Position numbers and translations under genes: made by a program. Shown here in pieces: positions 9,961-20,639 of a stretch of DNA of 64,000 bases (position 1 is the first letter of the stretch; every line of letters starts with the position of its first letter). Source of the stretch: Montifringilla adamsi. Its lineage: Eukaryota; Chordata; Aves; Passeriformes; Passeridae. The stretch spans positions 4,135,676-4,199,675 of the forward strand of contig JAGGNK010008781.1 in assembly GCA_017590115.1 (NCBI GenBank), given 5' to 3'. The notes beneath the pieces are model-generated. The model did not search any database and was not told where the DNA came from. It saw only the letters and a program-made list of their open reading frames with translations.

Positions 9961-12552
9961 TGAAATTATATTTTTTACCAAAACCAGAGGGCTATCAACA
10001 TGCTGTTGGCTGATGGATGTAATTTCTAATTTAGTTTGTCATTGGAAGAGACAACTTCAGCCCCAGAGCACACAAAATTGTCACTTTTGGTCCCTTTATT
10101 GCTCTTTTGTAGCCTGTGGTTTATTTACAGCTGAGGAACCGTGCAGAGAATCCTGTGTAGGTCTCACCTATTCCTTCATCATAGTAATTAACTTTTCCTT
10201 AATTAATATCCCTCATTTTTTCAGCAAATCCCCATGGGTTGTGTCATGCAGATAATGGCAATCAGTGCTTTTTCTGTTCTCTGTGCTCACATGAAGTTTT
10301 TTGTCTTAGTAGGTGAAAAGGGAAGAAGAAAGAAATGAGATTTTGGAGCTCTTTGCTTCCATCTTTGGGCAAATGCACAACTTTTGGTTGTAGGAGCAAT
10401 GAATGTTGAGTGGCTACAGAAATATTTTGGGAAATTCATCCCTGAGGGCTCAGGTGGGCTCAGCTGCAGGCACAGCTCATGGAAAACCCAACCAGCAGCT
10501 GCAGCCAGAGCTGGAGCCCAACTCTCAGAGAGCCCATTCTGCTTCCCAGCCAGGGAATTCCACTGGCACAGGGACAGGGAGGGTCTGAGCATCCCACTCT
10601 GGCCACAGTTAAATTGATATTTCTTGCACAAAACCACAGAGAATGCCAAAGTCTGGTTTGGGACTGGAAATGTTGCAGAGCTGAAAACTCCTGATGGCAT
10701 CAGGGTTATCATGACTGGAGATGCTCAAGTAGAGCATTCTTCAGGGTTTTCTTTTTTTCTTTGTTTTTATTTCTTCAATGTTTTCAGTGTATCACAGACA
10801 CATTTCATCTCAAATGAAAAATAGCACCCACAGGATGTCAGAGTAACATCCAAGTGTGCACAGCCCAAATTCAGTCTGATCAATCCTTTCAGAAGGGACA
10901 GAAGGTTTGATTTCCATTTTCTTCCTGGTCTCTGTAAATCTTTGGTGAATATTGGTTCTACCCATGCATCATCCCTCAGAAATGAGGGATATCAGCCCTG
11001 CCAGGTGCTCCAGAGTGTTGGGTGCTTCCAGGGATTCCAGTTTCTGAGGATTTGTGTAACTATTCCTGGGTGGAAGCATCCATCAGAATCCAGCAGTGAC
11101 CATTCCTTTGGAGCCAGTGAGCCAACAGAAGCCTGTGAGTATTTTCCTGAGCTTTTTAAAGAGTGAAAAGTTAAGATCCCTTCTCTTAATGAGGCCATCA
11201 CCAAATCAACATACCCAAGGAATCATCAGCTCCATTATGAGCAGCCTCTCCTGCTCCCTCAGCAGCTCTGCCCTCACCAAGCCCATGATTTAGTGAATAT
11301 TGTTTCCTGCTTCCATGGCACACAAGTCTAATTAAACCATTTCTGCACCTTCCCTGGCCACAACTCTTCGTTCCAGTAATTAGAAGACACCCCAGTACAG
11401 AACACGCTGCTTCATCAGCTTTTAGGCTACGAGACTTAAAACTAACATTTTCAAAAGCATTTCATGGTTTGAAAGAATGGTCAATTAACCTTCAGTTTCC
11501 TGGGGGGAACCCTGCAAAGAACTGTCAACAGTTCAGTTTAGAGAGATTTGTCCAGTGACCTACGAGGCCACGAAGTTCACCAATGCATGGAACGGTGTCA
11601 TCATGGATTTGTTCCCTGGGTTACTGTCACAAGAGAATAAACTGATTTTTCTGCTACAGTAACAAGTGACCAAGGGGCGACTGAACGACCTTGGTGCTTC
11701 CCTGGGCTCCTGGGCAAAACCAGGGCCACTCAGCAGGAAAAAAAAACCCTGGCATCTTCAGGATGAATTGTGTGTCTCTTTCTCTTCCTCCCCATAAGGT
11801 TCTTTTTTAATCAGAGGAGCCCCGGGGGTGGGGATTCCTTGGCTGCCTGCTGGGTTTCTTTGTATTTGGAATTCTCTGCAAACTGGCGGCGTAAGATAAA
11901 CATCTGATTCTTGTGGTGGTGACAGTCTTCAGATTTAAGTGATAGCAACATCTCAGTCTTTGTAGCAAATTGAGGGTTTTCTGTGGAGCGGTGGATGCTC
12001 CTGCTGGAGGAACCTTCTGAGCCTTCCAGAGAGGTCTCACCATGAAGTTGGTTTTATTGTGAGATTCCAAAGGAAACAAGAGTCTGCTCCTGGCCATTGA
12101 AGGTAAAACAATCTCTGCTTCATGGGAAAGGTAGAATTAGCCACAAATAAAATTATCTTCTATGTAGGATTTGATATTTGGAAATTTGAATCTTTGGCTT
12201 TGCTTTTACTTCAATAAAAGTGGTAAAAACACTTTATTTGCTCTGTAAACACGGGGGTTTATTACCATTTCAGAAGCTGCATGGAAAAATTGGTTTTATT
12301 TTCTTCTACTCATCATCAAAACGTTTTCCCTGGCCAACCTTACAAATCCCTACATTAAATCTGATTTTCCTGTTTTTTCTCATTTTGCCACACCCTTGAC
12401 ACATAAGGTCAGGGTTGCTGCTCCATGACTGGAACTGTCTCTAGTAAAGTTTAAAACGTTTCAGTTTGATTTTATGTAGTGCTCCAAACTTAAGGTTTTA
12501 AGATATGAAGTAATCAGGAGGGTTTTCTTAAGGCCACACATCCTTGTACTTA

Positions 12553-12740
12553 CAGAATCCCAGAATGGTTTGGGTTGGAAGGGATCTTAAATCATCCAGT
12601 TCCACCCCCTTCCATAGGCAGGGAACCTTCCATTATTCCTGGTTGCTCCAAGCCTGGTCCAGCCTGGCCTTGGACACTTCCAGGGATGGGGCATTGTACC
12701 CACACACCTGAATTCCCACCAGGAGCTCAGCCCTGAATCC
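12553..12740 (-). mobile_element. CR1 3'-end fragment
   Basis: Read on the minus strand it is a CR1 3' end. On the plus strand it begins CAGAATCCCAGAATGGTTTG and runs through TTGCTCCAAGCCTGGTCCAG and GACACTTCCAGGGATGGGGC. Confidence 0.93.
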
Positions 12741-13729
12741 CAGGAGCAGTTTTTGTACCAGAATTCTCCAAATCCCAAGTGCTGCATGACAGGAGCTGGA
12801 TATACTTCAGAGGAAGTGGTGACATCTCCGTGGGGATTTTTAAAAACTAGATCACACCTAAGGGTGGTGATTGAAACTGACTCCCTGTTTTTATGAGTTT
12901 TGCCCAGCTGCAGAGTCGTGGCTCAGGCTCCCAAGCTCTTCCTGCCTGTGGTGATTCCCATCAGGGCAGCTCAGGAAGGTTTTCCCCCAGACCTGGGGCG
13001 ACAAATCCTGACAAAACCCTGCAGGAAGGGAATCACATTGATCCTGTGTATTGCCAGTGACCCTTTGCTGTATTTCAGCAGTGACACATTTGTCACTCTG
13101 TGTCCCCTCCTGACGTTCTCGGCGAGTGAGAAGGGAAGGACGAGGAGAAACAACAGCTCTAATGAGAAATTTGCCCATTTCTTTCAGAACAGCTGGGGAG
13201 AAGCTCGGACCCTGAGCTGGTTTTTCCCTCCTCAGAAGCCCCAGAGCAGAGATTTAAATTCAAAGCATGACTTTGCAGGCTGGGCTGCACAGGGGGAGGG
13301 AAGCAGGGACGAGGAGCCGCGGGCACGGTGCGTTGGACACGGACAGAGATATCATTAGATCAAAAAAGTGTCTTCCCACACAAATAAAAGGAGAACCTGG
13401 GTGGGAGCACCAGGATTACCCAGCACGAGCTCCAGAGGCACTGCTGGGACAAGGACAAGGACAGGGTTCTGTTCCTGCAGTGTGGACACACACGGAATGT
13501 CCCACACGGGCCCGGGGCTTGTGGCTCCCTCCCCACTCAGCATCAATTACTCATCCAGAATGACAGCCACTGTCTGGTGACCAAGAGTTGTCACCCGTTT
13601 GAGCTTCCTCAGGGGTGAATGGTTTCGCTTCTGAGCTCTTCTGACTGCTCTGCTGCGTTTTTGGAAGGAAAAATTGGCAAATTTTTCCAGTTTTTGTTGC
13701 CCGAAGCAATCAATTAATGACACAGAACA

Positions 13730-14073
13730 CTGTGGGAAATGGATTTGTAGAGAGGTTTTAGGGTTGTCTATCAAACCTTAAAATGGATTTGTAGAGAGGT
13801 TTTAGGGTTTTCTATCAAAACCTAAAATGGATTTGTAGAGAGGTTTTAGGATTTTCTATCAAACCCTAAAATGGATTTGTAGAGAGTTTTTGGGTCTTTT
13901 ATCAAACACTAAAATGGCTTTGTAGAGAGTTTTTAGGGTTTTTTATCAAACTCTAAAATGGCTCTGTAGAGAGTTTTTAGGGTTTTTTATCAAACTCTAA
14001 AATGGATTTGCAGAGAGTTTTTAGGGTTTTCTATCAAACCCTAAAAAACTCTCTACAAATCCATTTCCCACAG
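13730..14073. repeat. Fold-back tandem array: seven 43-44 bp palindromic units between 25-bp inverted ends
   Basis: Seven units start with AAATGG at 13737, 13781, 13825, 13869, 13912, 13956 and 14000. Each carries TGTAGAGAG followed by an imperfect hairpin of the form TTTTAGGGTTT...AAACCCTAAAA. The array is bounded by perfect 25-base inverted ends: 13730-13754 (CTGTGGGAAATGG...) is the reverse complement of 14049-14073 (...CCATTTCCCACAG). Unit-level and array-level symmetry could let the segment fold on itself. I recognise no family and see no clear target-site duplication. A MITE-like element with internal expansion, or an inverted duplication made during replication, are both possible. Confidence 0.9.
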
Positions 14074-14489
14074 AAGGCCTTGCTTGGATTCTTATTACAT
14101 TCTTAATTCAACACCTTGGTTTCATTCTACATCCAAATCATCATTGCTGTTGGTTGTTCTTTATAGATAAAAGCTCAGTGGTTGTGCTACAGTTTTTTGC
14201 CTCAGGAGAGTATTGATCCTGCTGAACTCCTTGGGATATGAAGTTAGGCTTTTCTTTTTCGAGTTCCCCTTCAGCCCTGCCAAACAGCTTTAACCTTTAT
14301 TTATCCTATATTTGGTTTCAGAATGGGCACTTCAATGCTCAGATGAATTTCGATATACGGGGATGTAAGAGGAAAAACAACAACAACAACAAAAAAAAAG
14401 GAATCTGTTGGGGTTATTCATGTGCTTTTGGATTTGATTTACTTCCTACTTCCTTATTTAATAACCAGGTTCCTTAAGACTCCTTAAGC

Positions 14490-14770
14490 TTGACTGACCC
14501 GTGTTTTGTTGGCAGCTCTATTCCACTGACCCCTGCCAAGACCCCTGCCCCAGTTCGTCTATCAGACAAAAATGAATCTATTCCAGGAACTATCACTTCC
14601 CATTATCTCTAATTAAGCCTGACAGTTGGAGACAGGCCTCATTATTTTTAATTGGGCCCTATAGTTCTAGAGTTAAATTAAACACAATTTAATGCAGATA
14701 GCTCATCTACATGGCTGTGACAGAGTCAAATTGTATTTTAAGTTTCATGGAACAACAGGGTTTGTTTGCA
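14490..14770. promoter_or_regulatory. Candidate conserved non-coding element with homeodomain/TALE-type words
   Basis: This is a repeat-free stretch with TAATTAA at 14610-14616, TGACAG (a MEIS/TGIF-type word) at 14620-14625 and again at 14718-14723, and further TTTTTAATTG and TTAAATTAAA words. A 20-base T-run follows at about 14780. Clustering of such words is typical of developmental enhancers, and FOXN4 is the likeliest target, but function is inferred. Confidence 0.3.
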
Positions 14771-14799
14771 GGCTTTGCTTTTTTTTTTTTTTTTTTTTT

Positions 14800-17165
14800 G
14801 CAGAGTGTTGCTGCTTTGAGCTCTGTGTTGTGTAAAACCTGCCTGGGATGTGAGGATACTCCTGTTAATTAGAGCCTGACCTGGCCCTGCACCTGTTGGA
14901 CCTTTTCTCTACACTTTTATACCAAAAATCCAAACGTGGGCCCAGGGTGGTGATGAAAAACTCTTTAATCAGCCCAGACTGCCTGTGAGAGCTTCACATG
15001 GTTCAGGTAGTTTTAAACAGATTTGCAGGGGTGTCATGCAAACAGAGAAACTGCTGAAGGTTTTCCCCAAATTCCTGTGGGAAGTTTTATTCAGAATTTA
15101 AAGGGAAGATTCCTCTCAATGCCTCAACATGGGCATTTTTACTGTTCCATTCACAGCTTTTTTCTGCCACAAAGCAACATTTTTATCACTATCAGGTAGG
15201 GCTTTTCTGTGATGACACCTCTGGATGAAGATGGAATTGAACCATTCTGTTGCTGTAAATATTATAAATGTTCATGCCTTGGATTTTCTTAGGGAAGGAA
15301 CATTCCAGTCCGTGCTGAGGAGGGAGTTGTCTCACCCTTCTGGTGGTGGAAAATCAGTTTGGTAAATCATTCCCTGAGCTCTTTCTTTGAGTCAGCTGCA
15401 AGACCAAGTCATTTGTTATTGAAGCTTTAACTTTGGCAGAGCTCTCAAAGCAGTTAATCCCTCACAAAACTCTTTGGATTACTCATGGAACCAAGATTCC
15501 TAATTACAGAAAGTTTTGATTAAATATTGGGTTTTCCTTTGCACAGGTGAGGTTAAACACTCGTTTCAAAGGACATTTCCTTTGGTATATTTATATTTTC
15601 TGTACTTTCCTCTTCAGCTTTGCTTGAAGGTCAAATAAACAAACTACAGCACTTCTCCTACGGGAGGTAACACATCTAAAGTGTCTTGAGGAATCCAAGA
15701 CAAGAATCCTTCAGTTTGGAACAGTGGGATCTCTACTCTTAGGGGTTTGGGCAGTTGGCATTAGTAATTATATACTGTGTGTTTAACTAACAGACACTTA
15801 ATCATGGAAACTCTATGACATCAGGCCTGGAGGCTGGGATTGTCCTGGAGAAAATGAGCAAGGATTATCCAATGTTTGTCCAGTCCCTGCTCCTTCCCAG
15901 CTGCTCTCCTTGGTGTCAGCCACCCTTCCCAGCCCAAGCTCAGTCGTGCCTCCCTTCTCCTGCTGCCTCTGGAGCAGGGAATTCCTGCAGCCTGGAGAAG
16001 CTCCTGGATGAGCCCTTTGCTGCCTGTCCATGCTGGATCCCCAGCTTTTCTCCTGGCATTGCTTTTGCTGGACACAGAGGCTATCACTTCTTCTGGGAGA
16101 GCAAAAATAGCTCCAAAACCAGCACCAAAACTGCTTTTTTTCCAGCCCAGCCACTCACTGATGTGATGGCACCTCTGGGGATGATTTTCCATGCCCACAG
16201 CCAGCCTGGGAATGCTATTCCAGCCAGACAGCACCAACTGCATGAACTTCCCAGCTTTTCCACTCGTTAGGTGTTTTTGTTGGCTTTATCCTGGCTGGAA
16301 GAACCCCCCTCCTTCCCTGGCCCTGCAGGAGGTCCTTGCTGTGACCCTAAAATCCCAGCAGATCCAAGGGCTCTGTCCTGTGCTCTTGTCCTTTTGACTG
16401 AACTTGGAGAGAAAAGGCCTTTGTGGCCAGTGAGCAGCACACTCCCAAAAATACAGCCCAGATTTAGTGACCTGTGTGAGCAGTGAGCCTGAAAGGGATT
16501 TATGACAGCTTTCCACACCTCTGTGTATCAGTATTTGGGATTTATGACAGCTTTCCATGATTCCAGGGGTCTAAATTTGGGATTTTCACACCTCTTGCAT
16601 ATCAGCATTTAGGCTTTGCTGGGAATATTCCCTGCAGCCACACCAGGGAGAGGAAGGATTGTCATCCCTCAATGGTCAGCCACGTTGTGGATGTGGAGTT
16701 GAAGTTTTAGGGGTGTGTTTTTGTGGGAAGATTGTGGTGAGGGGGACTGGAGGGGTTTGGACGCTGGGTTTTATGCCTGTGCTTGTTCTGTACAGCAGTT
16801 TTTGGGGAAATTCACATCTGAGCTAAAGGGTTTCAGTGTCCTCCCTTCTGTTGCTGAGTTAACAAAGCTGTTACTCCCATATTTGTTGTAGTAATTAGCT
16901 TCTATAACTTCTAGCTACACAGCATTGCTGGCTCCATGAAGTTTTCCTGTTAGGAAGAAACTTTAAATCCTCATCCTGAGAAATCCACCGCAATTTCAAG
17001 TGCAGAGAAGGATTTGTTCGTTTTAAGAGGAGTTGACATTTCCCTGATTCCTCGTTTGCCTTGTGAATATGAACTTTTAATGGGATAAATTCATGATTTG
17101 ATGGCCTGTGCAACACCACCTTGGTGCTACATGAAGCTCATGGATTATTATGGCTGTGCTGGATT
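14800..17165. other. Intergenic, no gene recognised
   Basis: No exon-like frame or RNA gene was recognised. A local duplication is visible near 16495-16615: GGATTTATGACAGCTTTCCA occurs twice, and related CACACCTCT...TATCAG text occurs twice. Confidence 0.6.
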
Positions 17166-17167
17166 GA

Positions 17168-17235
17168 TCCCAGAATCACTGAGGGTGGAAAAGACCTCCC
17201 AGACCATCCAGTCCAACCTGTGATTGTTCCCCACC
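17168..17235 (-). mobile_element. CR1 3'-end fragment
   Basis: It starts CCCAGAATCACTGAGGGTGG and continues AAAAGACCTCC...CATCCAGTCCAACC, the reversed 3' end of a CR1 subfamily. Confidence 0.8.
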
Positions 17236-17353
17236 TTGTTTCAGCTTTAAATGCAATGTAAAAATCTCACATTCCAACCTTACAATGGCAGAATTTCCTC
17301 ATGTGTGGCTGCTCTGTTCCAGAGGTGCAGCAGGGTTTGGAGAGGCTCACGGA

Positions 17354-17507
17354 GAGCAGGTTGTGGTTTTCATGGATTTAACCAGGTTCAAATTATCTCC
17401 TGTTCCCTCTGTGCTCTTTTGGGGTGTTTTAGGGGGTTTTTTGTCTGCTATGTTTTTGTTTCCTCTCAACCAGCTTGAGAAAGAATGTGGGTTAGAAACA
17501 AAAGATG
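17354..17507. repeat. Dispersed repeat, copy A
   Basis: About 150 bases recur 900 bp downstream at 18265-18431. They share GAGCAGGTTGTGGTTTTCAT at the start and GAATGTGGGTTAGAAACAAA near the end, with small indels between. The family is unknown to me; an unclassified interspersed repeat or a local segmental duplication would both fit. Confidence 0.85.
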
Positions 17508-18264
17508 TCCGAGGATTTAATTTAGCCAGACAAAAAATACTCTTTTCAAATGTTAAAACAGGCTGAAAGAGAGGTCTGAGGGCTGGTTTGAAAGGACAGG
17601 ACTTTGTTCCCAGTGCTGTTCCCAGCAGTGGTGGGAGACACTCGGATCCTGAGCTGATGGATCTGCCTCCTGACACTCCTGGCCTGCTAACCTGCTTTAT
17701 TCTTTAATTAATATACACATTTATATTCTATAATTCACCGGCCAGCTTGCTGGAGAAGAGCTTAAAAAATGAAAACAAAAACAATTGGGAATTTTTACCA
17801 GCAGTAGAGGAGTGCTATTTATTACTTGGGATGTTTGGAATTACTGAGATCAAGGGTGAATAATTGATAATCATTTTAACCCAAGCAAGAATTCCATTAA
17901 ATATGAACAAGAGGAGGCTGGACACGTGGTAAAGGATTTCTCTTTCCCTTTTGACTGCAACCAATCCCTTTGGATCTGGTCACTGAAGACACCTGGCAAT
18001 GAAATGGGTGTGTGAAAGAGGAGGAAACCAGATATTATGTTACTTAAAAGTCATTCATCATGTCACAGGAAGGCAGGAATCTGAACTCCTGCAATAAATA
18101 ATCGCTGAAGGTGATCTCTGCACACAAAGGAGCCACTGCCAGCTGCTGAAATGTCCCTCTGACAGCAGGCCAGGAGCTGGGGCTGTGCTGGAGTGAAGGC
18201 CAGGGAGAACAGGACACAGGGAAATGATTTCCTGGGAGCCATCCCATGAGCTGTCCATAGAAAT

Positions 18265-18431
18265 GAGCAGGTTGTGGTTTTCATGGATTTTACCAGGAAC
18301 AAATTATCTCCTGTTCCTTCTGTGGATTTTGGGATGTTGTGGAGTTTTTCTTGGTTTTGGGTGTTTCTTTTTGTTGTCTGCTTTGTTTTCTCTCAACCAG
18401 AGAGAAAGAATGTGGGTTAGAAACAAAAGAT
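18265..18431. repeat. Dispersed repeat, copy B
   Basis: Same orientation as copy A at 17354-17507 and about 13 bases longer, mostly through extra T-rich sequence in the middle. Flanking sequences outside the shared block differ. Confidence 0.85.
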
Positions 18432-18614
18432 TTTGCTGGAGGAAAGCAGGATTCTGGGTTCCAGTCTCAAACCTGAGTTGCAAGGAGAGTTTGAAGAGCT
18501 CCATGTGCCCATCACAGCACCCTGGCTCCAGCTACAAAGTTGTCATTTTGCATTTGTCAGCAAAGAACAACATTTCTGTCTCTCTTTTAATTCCTTTTAG
18601 TTTGGTTTTTCTGT

Positions 18615-18800
18615 GCTTTCCTCAGGGAAGGGGTGGTCAGGCCCTGGAAGGAGCTGCCAGGGAGGTTTGGAGCCCCCATCCCTGGAGGTGTCCAAGGGAG
18701 GGCTGGAGGTGGCACCCAGTGCTCTGGGCTGGGGACAAGGTCAGGATCAGGTTGGACTCAATCTTGGATGTCTTTCCCAACCCAAATAAATGATTCTGCA
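18615..18800 (+). mobile_element. CR1 3'-end fragment
   Basis: The text includes GGAAGGGGTGGTCAGGCCCT, CCCTGGAGGTGTCCAAGG, GGTTGGACTCAATCTTGG and TTTCCCAACCCAAATAAATG, then ATTCTG octamer remnants. It belongs to a different CR1 subfamily from the one at 9430. Confidence 0.9.
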
Positions 18801-19929
18801 ATTCCCACTCTGTGCAAAGCAATTCCCTGAGTAATCCCCTTTCCACTGATGGCATGGAAGGATCTCTTTGGGATTTTATTTTAGCTGGTGGCAACTTCCA
18901 GTTGTAATTTGTGAGAAATTATGTGTGAGAGAACAGAGCTGTTCTGGTGGACAGGGTAACAGCTTCTTGGCTGTCCAAAGTCCAGGTGGACAAGGGATGT
19001 CCATGGCACATCCAGGAGTCCAGGCCAGCTCACTGAAAAGATCCTCCTTGTCCCTGTAACCAGACAGGGACTTTGGGATTTTCTGTCAGCAAAAGAAGGG
19101 ATTGGGAGGGATAAATTTGACCTACCTGGAGAGTCTGAGTGGCCACGAGCACCCTTTGTTTTCAATTTCTTGTAACTCTCAGTGACACCCTCAGCTCTGC
19201 TCCAACACATCCCTAAATGAATCAATGAGTTTTCCTCAGTGTTTCTGCCCCAAAGTCAATAACACACATTTATATGCTTTCCATCTCTGTGTTACACCAT
19301 CTCATATTATATTATTTCTCTATTTTCCTGTCCCTTTTTCCTGGAAGGTGCCCAGGATCTAAACTGAGTGGCTTGGCAGTGTTAACATGCATTTCCCAGC
19401 TCATCCCTGGGATTTTTACCCTAAAGCTTTGGTGCTGCTCAGTCCTGTAAGTGCTCCCTGCCCTCTCTTCTGAGTTCAAACACCCACAGCAATGTGTCCC
19501 CACGCCTCACAGGCACCAGGGAATGAATGGGACAAATCCTGAGGGAATCTAATGAATATTTTCCCTGCTGAAGCAGCTGTAGGAATGGCTCGGAGCTCGG
19601 GGTGTAGTTTTTCACAGCTGATGCTGAGTGAGGCTGCGAGGTGCAGGTGGAGCAGCCTCTCCCCAGATCTGGTTACAGCACGTCAGGACCCCGGGGAGGA
19701 AAAAGGCAGAATTCAATATCTGCATGTCAGAGTGGGGCCCTCATCCCCCACAAGAGTTTTATTCCAATTCCTTCAGGGCGATCTGTACCCAGCCTGGGCC
19801 CTGTCCCAGTGAGGTGGGGAGATCCCAAAGGCTGCAGCAATGCAGGGAAGCTGCTAAAATTGCCTCTGTGAGTTGGAATCACATGAAAGATTCATGTGGA
19901 GTCTTAGCACCTGCTCCTCCTTTGTGGGA

Positions 19930-20230
19930 TATCTGCACTGTTAATTTTTAAGCACGTCTTAGCCCGGGGAAGGGAGATCCTATAACCAAGGGGATATACA
20001 TTATTAACCTTAAAGCTCCCAGCTCGAGGCAGCCTCAGCCACTGTGGGTTCTGAAGGAGCAGCTGAGCACCCACCACCTGCTCCGTGCTGGCATCACACT
20101 GGGGTGGCTCCAGCTCAATGCACCCAAAAGATGCCCTCCCTAATTTGGGTAGTTTGTAATTAACGCAGAACGCTCACCCTGACTCCTCAAGGATCCCTGG
20201 TGCAACCTAATCTGGAGGAAGATACAGTTT
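19930..20230. promoter_or_regulatory. Candidate conserved non-coding element
   Basis: This is repeat-free text with CCAAGGGGATATACATTATT, TTTGTAATTAACGCAGAACG and other homeodomain-like words. No coding frame is evident. The call is based on texture only. Confidence 0.22.
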
Positions 20231-20504
20231 CTAGTTCTTATCTTGGAAAAGTGGCCACTAAGTGGATGCAAGTGCCATAGGCCCAAGTCCCTGGTCCCAG
20301 TAAATTATTAAAGGTGCTCAATTGGGGTGAGGACATCATCCCTGCCCGGCTGCCCAGAGTTCTGAGGGACCTTACCCCGGTTCAAAGCCCCTGGTGAATG
20401 GTTTCCCTGGAATAATTGGTAACAGCAGCCAGGATGGACACCCAGGTAACTTAAATTATCATGGCTCTAGTGGGAGATGCATTAGCAGAGAGATTTATTC
20501 CATG

Positions 20505-20580
20505 GGGTATGTCCTGCAGGGGGGTGCAACTGGAGGGTTTTTAAGGTCCTTTCCAACCCAGTCACTCGGGGATTTTAAGA
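20505..20580 (+). mobile_element. CR1 3'-tail fragment
   Basis: The segment GTTTTTAAGGTCCTTTCCAA followed by CCCAGTCACT is the last part of a CR1 3' end in plus orientation. The 5' part is not clear. Confidence 0.6.
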
Positions 20581-20639
20581 TTTCTATTATCTGTATTACT
20601 GTGTATTTGAGTGGTGCATTTCTATAGGTTAAATGATGC

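Noticed and set aside
13750..14045. Interstitial telomere sequence (TTTTAGGG/CCCTAAAA words)
   Set aside because: The words occur once per 44-base unit and are not in tandem; the vertebrate telomere is TTAGGG in tandem.
13730..14073. CRISPR-like array
   Set aside because: There are no unique spacers: the whole 43-44 bp unit repeats, and the genome is vertebrate.
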